A DNA stretch of 62,170 nt from the NCBI RefSeq assembly GCF_000176015.1, contig NZ_ACYY01000018.1:1-62170 (forward strand), in the 5' to 3' direction. Source of the DNA: Rhodobacter ferrooxidans (GTDB lineage Bacteria; Pseudomonadota; Alphaproteobacteria; Rhodobacterales; Rhodobacteraceae). Made by a program: the position numbers and the translations under genes. Shown here piece by piece: positions 59,901 through 62,170 of this stretch. The notes beneath the pieces are model-generated. The model had not been told where the DNA came from. It did no database searches and saw only the letters and a list, made by a program, of their open reading frames with translations. The number at the start of each line of letters is the position of its first letter. Position 1 is the first letter of the stretch.

Positions 59901-60130
59901 GCAACGCCGATACCACCGGCAAGACCGCGACCGACATCCTGATCGAGGCGGGGGCGATCCGGTTCAAGCCGATCCTGCTGACCGCCATCGCCGCGATGAT
60001 TGGCGCCGTGGTGATCCTTGCCGACCCGATCTTTCAGGGCCTGGCGATCTCGCTCTTGTTCGGGTTGCTCAGTTCCACCCTGCTGACCGTGCTGGTGATC
60101 CCGGCGATCTACCGGGTGTTCAAGACCTGA
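56915..60130 (+). CDS. RND efflux transporter permease
   Basis: A 1071-residue inner-membrane pump of the RND superfamily with the usual 12 helices and two large periplasmic loops. GILVDDAIVVIENI carries the proton-relay Asp pair in helix 4, and FSFFVAVIITPWLMVKI lies near the middle. The second half repeats helices after about 850 (IALAGIIVRNSILLVDFIRN). No outer-membrane factor gene follows, so it probably uses one encoded elsewhere. The substrate is unknown. The sequence is not close to AcrB drug pumps in length of the N-terminal region. Confidence 0.92.
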   Translation: MSEPKETALGIAGQLTRAFISSALTPLFILAALAVGLVALTSLPREEEPQISVPLVDIHVQAQGLRAEDGVKLVTEPLETIVKALDGVEHVYSQTRDDAAMVTARFLVGTSTDAAVLRVHDKIRANLDRIPVGIPEPLIVGRGIDDVAIVALTLSAKPGADVSANDLTRIARELRTEIAKTENVGLTYLVGEASEAIRIAPDPEKLALYGVTLQQLAAKVAQANRSLSTGTLRDGGQEISLVAGETLTAPAQVAGLLLTTRDNRPVYVADVADVQFVPDTSDVIVAQVTKAEDGSITRTPAVTLAVAKRAGANAVLVAEAVLHRIEALEGRLIPENVAVTVTRDYGETANEKANELLFHLGLATLSIIGLVLLAVGWRESIVVAIVIPVTILLTLFAAWIMGYTLNRVSLFALIFSIGILVDDAIVVIENIARHWGMKTERTRIEGAIAAVAEVGNPTIVATLTVVAALLPMLAVSGLMGPYMSPIPANASAAMIFSFFVAVIITPWLMVKIAGRAEMAAHDHDDTYGGHPGGKLGKIYATVAKPLLKTRGRSLGFLLVTVVLSFGSLGLLYTRDVTVKLLPFDNKSELSVVIDLPEGSSTEATDRVAQDVAGVVLQLPEVMAVQTHAAAAAPFNFNGLVRHSYLRAEPQLGEVQINLTPKSDRDRTSHQIALDIRARLNALALPEGTVLKTVEPPPGPPVMATLLAEIYGPDADTRRAAAARVREAFASVPFIVDIDDSYGTQARRLRASISTDDLEFFGVQEQDVFDTLTALNGSQTVGYSHRGEGRQPIPIEIARPKGDRVMDERFLSTPIPANVLPGARGVVELGDVIRISAENASFPIFRHNGRDAEMVTAELAGDYEAPLYGMLAVDAALEAMTWAPGEKPEISMHGQPDDETKTTLLWDGEWEVTYVTFRDMGAAFGIALVAIYILVVAQFGSFRLPLVVLTPVPLTFLGIMFGHWLFSAPFSATSMIGFIALAGIIVRNSILLVDFIRNADTTGKTATDILIEAGAIRFKPILLTAIAAMIGAVVILADPIFQGLAISLLFGLLSSTLLTVLVIPAIYRVFKT

Positions 60131-60140
60131 GTGGCTGTGT

Positions 60141-60259
60141 CCTCCTTTGCACAAATATCCTCGGGGTGATGCGCGCCTGAAAAACCTTCAAGTGAAAGGT
60201 TTTCCGCGAGGAACGCCCGGCCCGTGGCCGGGCTGGGGGGGGCAGACAGCCCCCCGGCC
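60141..60259 (-). repeat. Dispersed GAGGATATTT repeat, copy 4
   Basis: Read on the minus strand: GGGGGGC-TGTCT-GCCCCCC, two short extra hairpins (CCCGGCC/GGCCGGG type and AAAACCTT/AAGGTTTT), then CCCCGAGGATATTTGTGCAAAGG. It starts about 20 bases after the galE stop. It is a longer version of the family than copies 1-3. Confidence 0.68.
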
Positions 60260-60278
60260 TTTCCGCCAAACCGGCAGC

Positions 60279-61307
60279 CTATTCCCGATACCCCGGCCCC
60301 TGCGCCCAGGCCCAGGCATCGGTGATCATGTCGGTCAGGTTCGACCGCTTTGGCTGCCAGCCCAGATCGCGCATCGCCCGCACCGAGCCCGACACCAGCG
60401 AGGCCGCATCCCCCGCCCGCCGTTCGCCCTCGATCACCGGCACGCCGCGGTTGCTGGCCCGCCGCGCCTCGGCCCGGGCGGGCACCGCCTTTTCCGTCAC
60501 CTGTTCGGCCGCCGCAATCACCTCGCGCACGGTGAAGCCGCTGCCCGACCCCAGGTTGAACACCGCATTGCCGCGCCCCGCCAGCAGCCAGCGCAGGCCC
60601 AGCACATGCGCCTCGGCCAGATCCAGCACATGCACATAGTCGCGCACGCAGGTGCCGTCGCGGGTTGGATAATCGCTGCCGAACACCGTCAGCGCCGGCC
60701 GCCTTCCCGCCACCGCGTCCAGCAGCAGCGGGATCAGATGCGTCTCCGGCCGATGCTGCTCGCCCACCTTGCCCTCGGGGTCGGCGCCGGCCACGTTGAA
60801 ATAGCGAAAGATCACATGCTGCAAGCCGTGGCTTACCCCGAAATTGCGCAGGATATCCTCGATCGCCCGCTTGCTGGCACCGTAAGCGTTGATCGGATGC
60901 TGCGGCGTGTCTTCGTCGATCAGCACGCCGTCCGGGTCGCCATAAGTGGCGCAGGTCGAGGAGAACACGAAGTTGCCGCACCCCGCCGCCACCGCCGCCT
61001 CGATCAGGTTCAGCGCCCCGGTGACGTTTTCCCGCCAATAGCGCCCCGGATCGGACATGGAATCGCCCACCAGCGACAGCGCCGCAAAATGCAGCACCGC
61101 CACCGGGCGGTATTTTGCAAAGGCCGCGTCCACCGCCGCGCGGTCCAGCAGATCGCCCACCACCAGCGGCCCGAACTGCACCGCCTCGCGCCAGCCGGTG
61201 GACAGATTGTCAAAGGCCACCGGCACGAAGCCCGCCGCCGCCAGCACCTTGCAGGCATGCGCGCCGATATAGCCCGCCCCACCGGTCACCAGCACATGAT
61301 CCGCCAT
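60279..61307 (-). CDS. galE: UDP-glucose 4-epimerase
   Basis: A 342-residue extended short-chain dehydrogenase. The NAD motif VTGGAGYIGAHACKVL starts after MADHVL, the catalytic Ser/Thr lies in FSSTCATYG, the YxxxK pair in AYGASKRAIED, and NLGSGSGFTVREVI is the sugar-site region. It makes UDP-galactose for surface polysaccharide. ATG 61307 follows GAGGTGG; the longer frame to 61364 is not supported. Confidence 0.93.
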   Translation of the reverse strand: MADHVLVTGGAGYIGAHACKVLAAAGFVPVAFDNLSTGWREAVQFGPLVVGDLLDRAAVDAAFAKYRPVAVLHFAALSLVGDSMSDPGRYWRENVTGALNLIEAAVAAGCGNFVFSSTCATYGDPDGVLIDEDTPQHPINAYGASKRAIEDILRNFGVSHGLQHVIFRYFNVAGADPEGKVGEQHRPETHLIPLLLDAVAGRRPALTVFGSDYPTRDGTCVRDYVHVLDLAEAHVLGLRWLLAGRGNAVFNLGSGSGFTVREVIAAAEQVTEKAVPARAEARRASNRGVPVIEGERRAGDAASLVSGSVRAMRDLGWQPKRSNLTDMITDAWAWAQGPGYRE

Positions 61308-61411
61308 CTTCCACCTCGCCCGACCCGACTTGCGGCAGCGGCCTTGCCCGCTTTGTCCGCCCATCCCCGGATTACCCGGAAGCTGCGCGAAAGTCGAACC
61401 CGGTTTCAGCG

Positions 61412-62170
61412 TCAGATCAGCAGCAACGAATGGGCCAGGTCGATGGTATTCGCCAGCCCGTCCAGCCGCACGGTATTCCCGGCCCCAAAGTCGAAACTGA
61501 CATAAGTGCCCATGTCATGCGCAAAACTGGTGACGACTTGCGCAGCCGTCATGCCGCGCACCGCCAGCAGCACCGCATCGTCAATCACCAGCCGGTCGCC
61601 ATCTGTCAGCCGGAAATCCGTGATCACGTCGGCCCCGATCGAAAAGACGAACCGATCCGCCCCCAGCCCGCCGGTCAGGCGATCACCGCCGCCACCGCCA
61701 TCCAGCAGATCGCTGTCCGTCCCGCCATCCAGCGTGTCATTGGCCACGCCGCCCAGCAAAGTGTCAGCCCCGGCCTCGCCCATCAGCGAATCGTAGCCCA
61801 TGCCGCCTTCCAGCCGGTCGTTGCCCAGCCCGCCCCAAAGGCTGTCATTGCCAGCCCCGCCAAACAGGACATCGTCGCCCGCGTCCCCCAGCAGCTGATC
61901 CGCGCCATCCTCGCCGGTCAGTGTGTCATTGCCCGCATCGCCGCGCAGCGTGTCATTGCCAGCACCGCTGACCAGCAGGTTGGCACCGGTGTTGCCCTGC
62001 AACCGGTCGTTGCCGCTGCCCGATTGCAGGTTTTCAATCTCCAACAGACGGTCGCTGCCCTGACCGGTGACCTGCGCCACCGTCAGCGCCAGACTGACCG
62101 TCACCGCCCCGGTGCCCAGATACAGCGCCGTATCCACCCCAGTGCCGCCGGTGATGGCGTCATTCCCCGC
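61412..62170 (-). CDS. RTX-type calcium-binding repeat protein (5' end missing)
   Basis: A C-terminal 252-codon fragment still open at the window edge. Glycine/aspartate-rich nonapeptides such as GNDTLRGDAGNDTLTGE and GNDSLWGGLGNDRLEGG repeat in parallel beta-roll fashion and end with GADVITDFRLTDGDRLVID and a hydrophobic tail, the usual form for RTX proteins exported by a type I system. Codon 1 seen at GTG 62137 is internal; frame-consistent GND repeats continue to 62170. A toxin, protease or surface-layer head cannot be told apart because the N-terminus is missing. Confidence 0.85.
   Translation of the reverse strand, partial: AGNDAITGGTGVDTALYLGTGAVTVSLALTVAQVTGQGSDRLLEIENLQSGSGNDRLQGNTGANLLVSGAGNDTLRGDAGNDTLTGEDGADQLLGDAGDDVLFGGAGNDSLWGGLGNDRLEGGMGYDSLMGEAGADTLLGGVANDTLDGGTDSDLLDGGGGGDRLTGGLGADRFVFSIGADVITDFRLTDGDRLVIDDAVLLAVRGMTAAQVVTSFAHDMGTYVSFDFGAGNTVRLDGLANTIDLAHSLLLI

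Noticed and set aside
56341-61627. Further GTGATCAC octamers (56341-56348, 56758-56765, 61620-61627) as extra operators
   Set aside because: They lie inside coding sequence as Val-Ile-Thr codons and are single. The copy at 61620 shares a 19-base identity with the sdh site, which is striking but is explained by the RTX phrase DVITDFR.

Overview
The window looks like chromosomal DNA of a GC-rich alphaproteobacterium of the Rhodobacterales/Rhodobacteraceae (Rhodobacter, Paracoccus, Gemmobacter or similar). The evidence is an Ecm-type ethylmalonyl-CoA mutase, a 285-residue Mcl2-type malyl-CoA thioesterase, a two-lipoyl-domain OdhB, the order lpd-odhB-sucA-sucD-sucC-mdh-mcl2-mch-sdhCDAB that I recall from Rhodobacter sphaeroides, and typical small family proteins (TIGR02300/FYDLN, NnrU, DUF1737, DUF3309). 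I cannot name the species. All family names come from reading the translations; no search was run.

Layout. 1-2.2 kb: a tRNA-Ser(GCT), a PlsB-like acyltransferase and a small secreted protein. 2.3-24.8 kb: a central-carbon block. On the minus strand lie lpd, odhB, sucA, sucD, sucC and mdh. On the plus strand lie ecm, a TauE-type permease, mcl2-nnrU-DUF1737-mch and sdhCDA..B. Ecm, Mch and Mcl2 are steps of the ethylmalonyl-CoA route for acetyl-CoA assimilation; its products feed the TCA enzymes encoded alongside. Small lipoprotein or periplasmic genes are threaded through the suc and sdh operons. 24.8-29.6 kb: stress and accessory genes, purine nucleoside phosphorylase, a GntR regulator, a YgjP-type metalloprotein, a FYDLN protein and tRNA-Ala(GGC). 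29.9-30.9 kb: an AT-rich TIR-domain gene, a candidate NADase/defence gene. 31-36.5 kb: a DEAD-box helicase behind a hairpin-rich leader, a CII-like regulator, thymidine kinase, an EamA transporter and a degenerate M48-like membrane protein. 36.5-42.5 kb: a SPOR protein and a compact salvage operon cdd-deoA-deoB-add-upp. 42.7-48 kb: maeB, a small element with inverted ends carrying one AT-rich gene, and prpE. 48-54.6 kb: a hybrid histidine kinase and sigma54 activator, dapD, a LOG protein, a Crp-family regulator and small proteins. 54.9-60.1 kb: acuI and an RND efflux pair. 60.3-62.2 kb: galE and a truncated RTX calcium-binding protein running off the edge.

The most notable non-coding signals are: (1) paired GTGATCAC palindromes at an identical 21-bp centre spacing upstream of both sucC and sdhC, implying one shared TCA regulator; (2) a roughly 785-bp element bounded by 33-bp inverted repeats with CTAG at both tips, inserted exactly at the maeB stop codon and carrying a membrane-anchored protein gene but no transposase; (3) TTTGC motifs at 10-bp phasing upstream of prpE; (4) three families of dispersed palindromic repeats at gene ends. 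There is no CRISPR array, rRNA, complete prophage or recognisable transposase.
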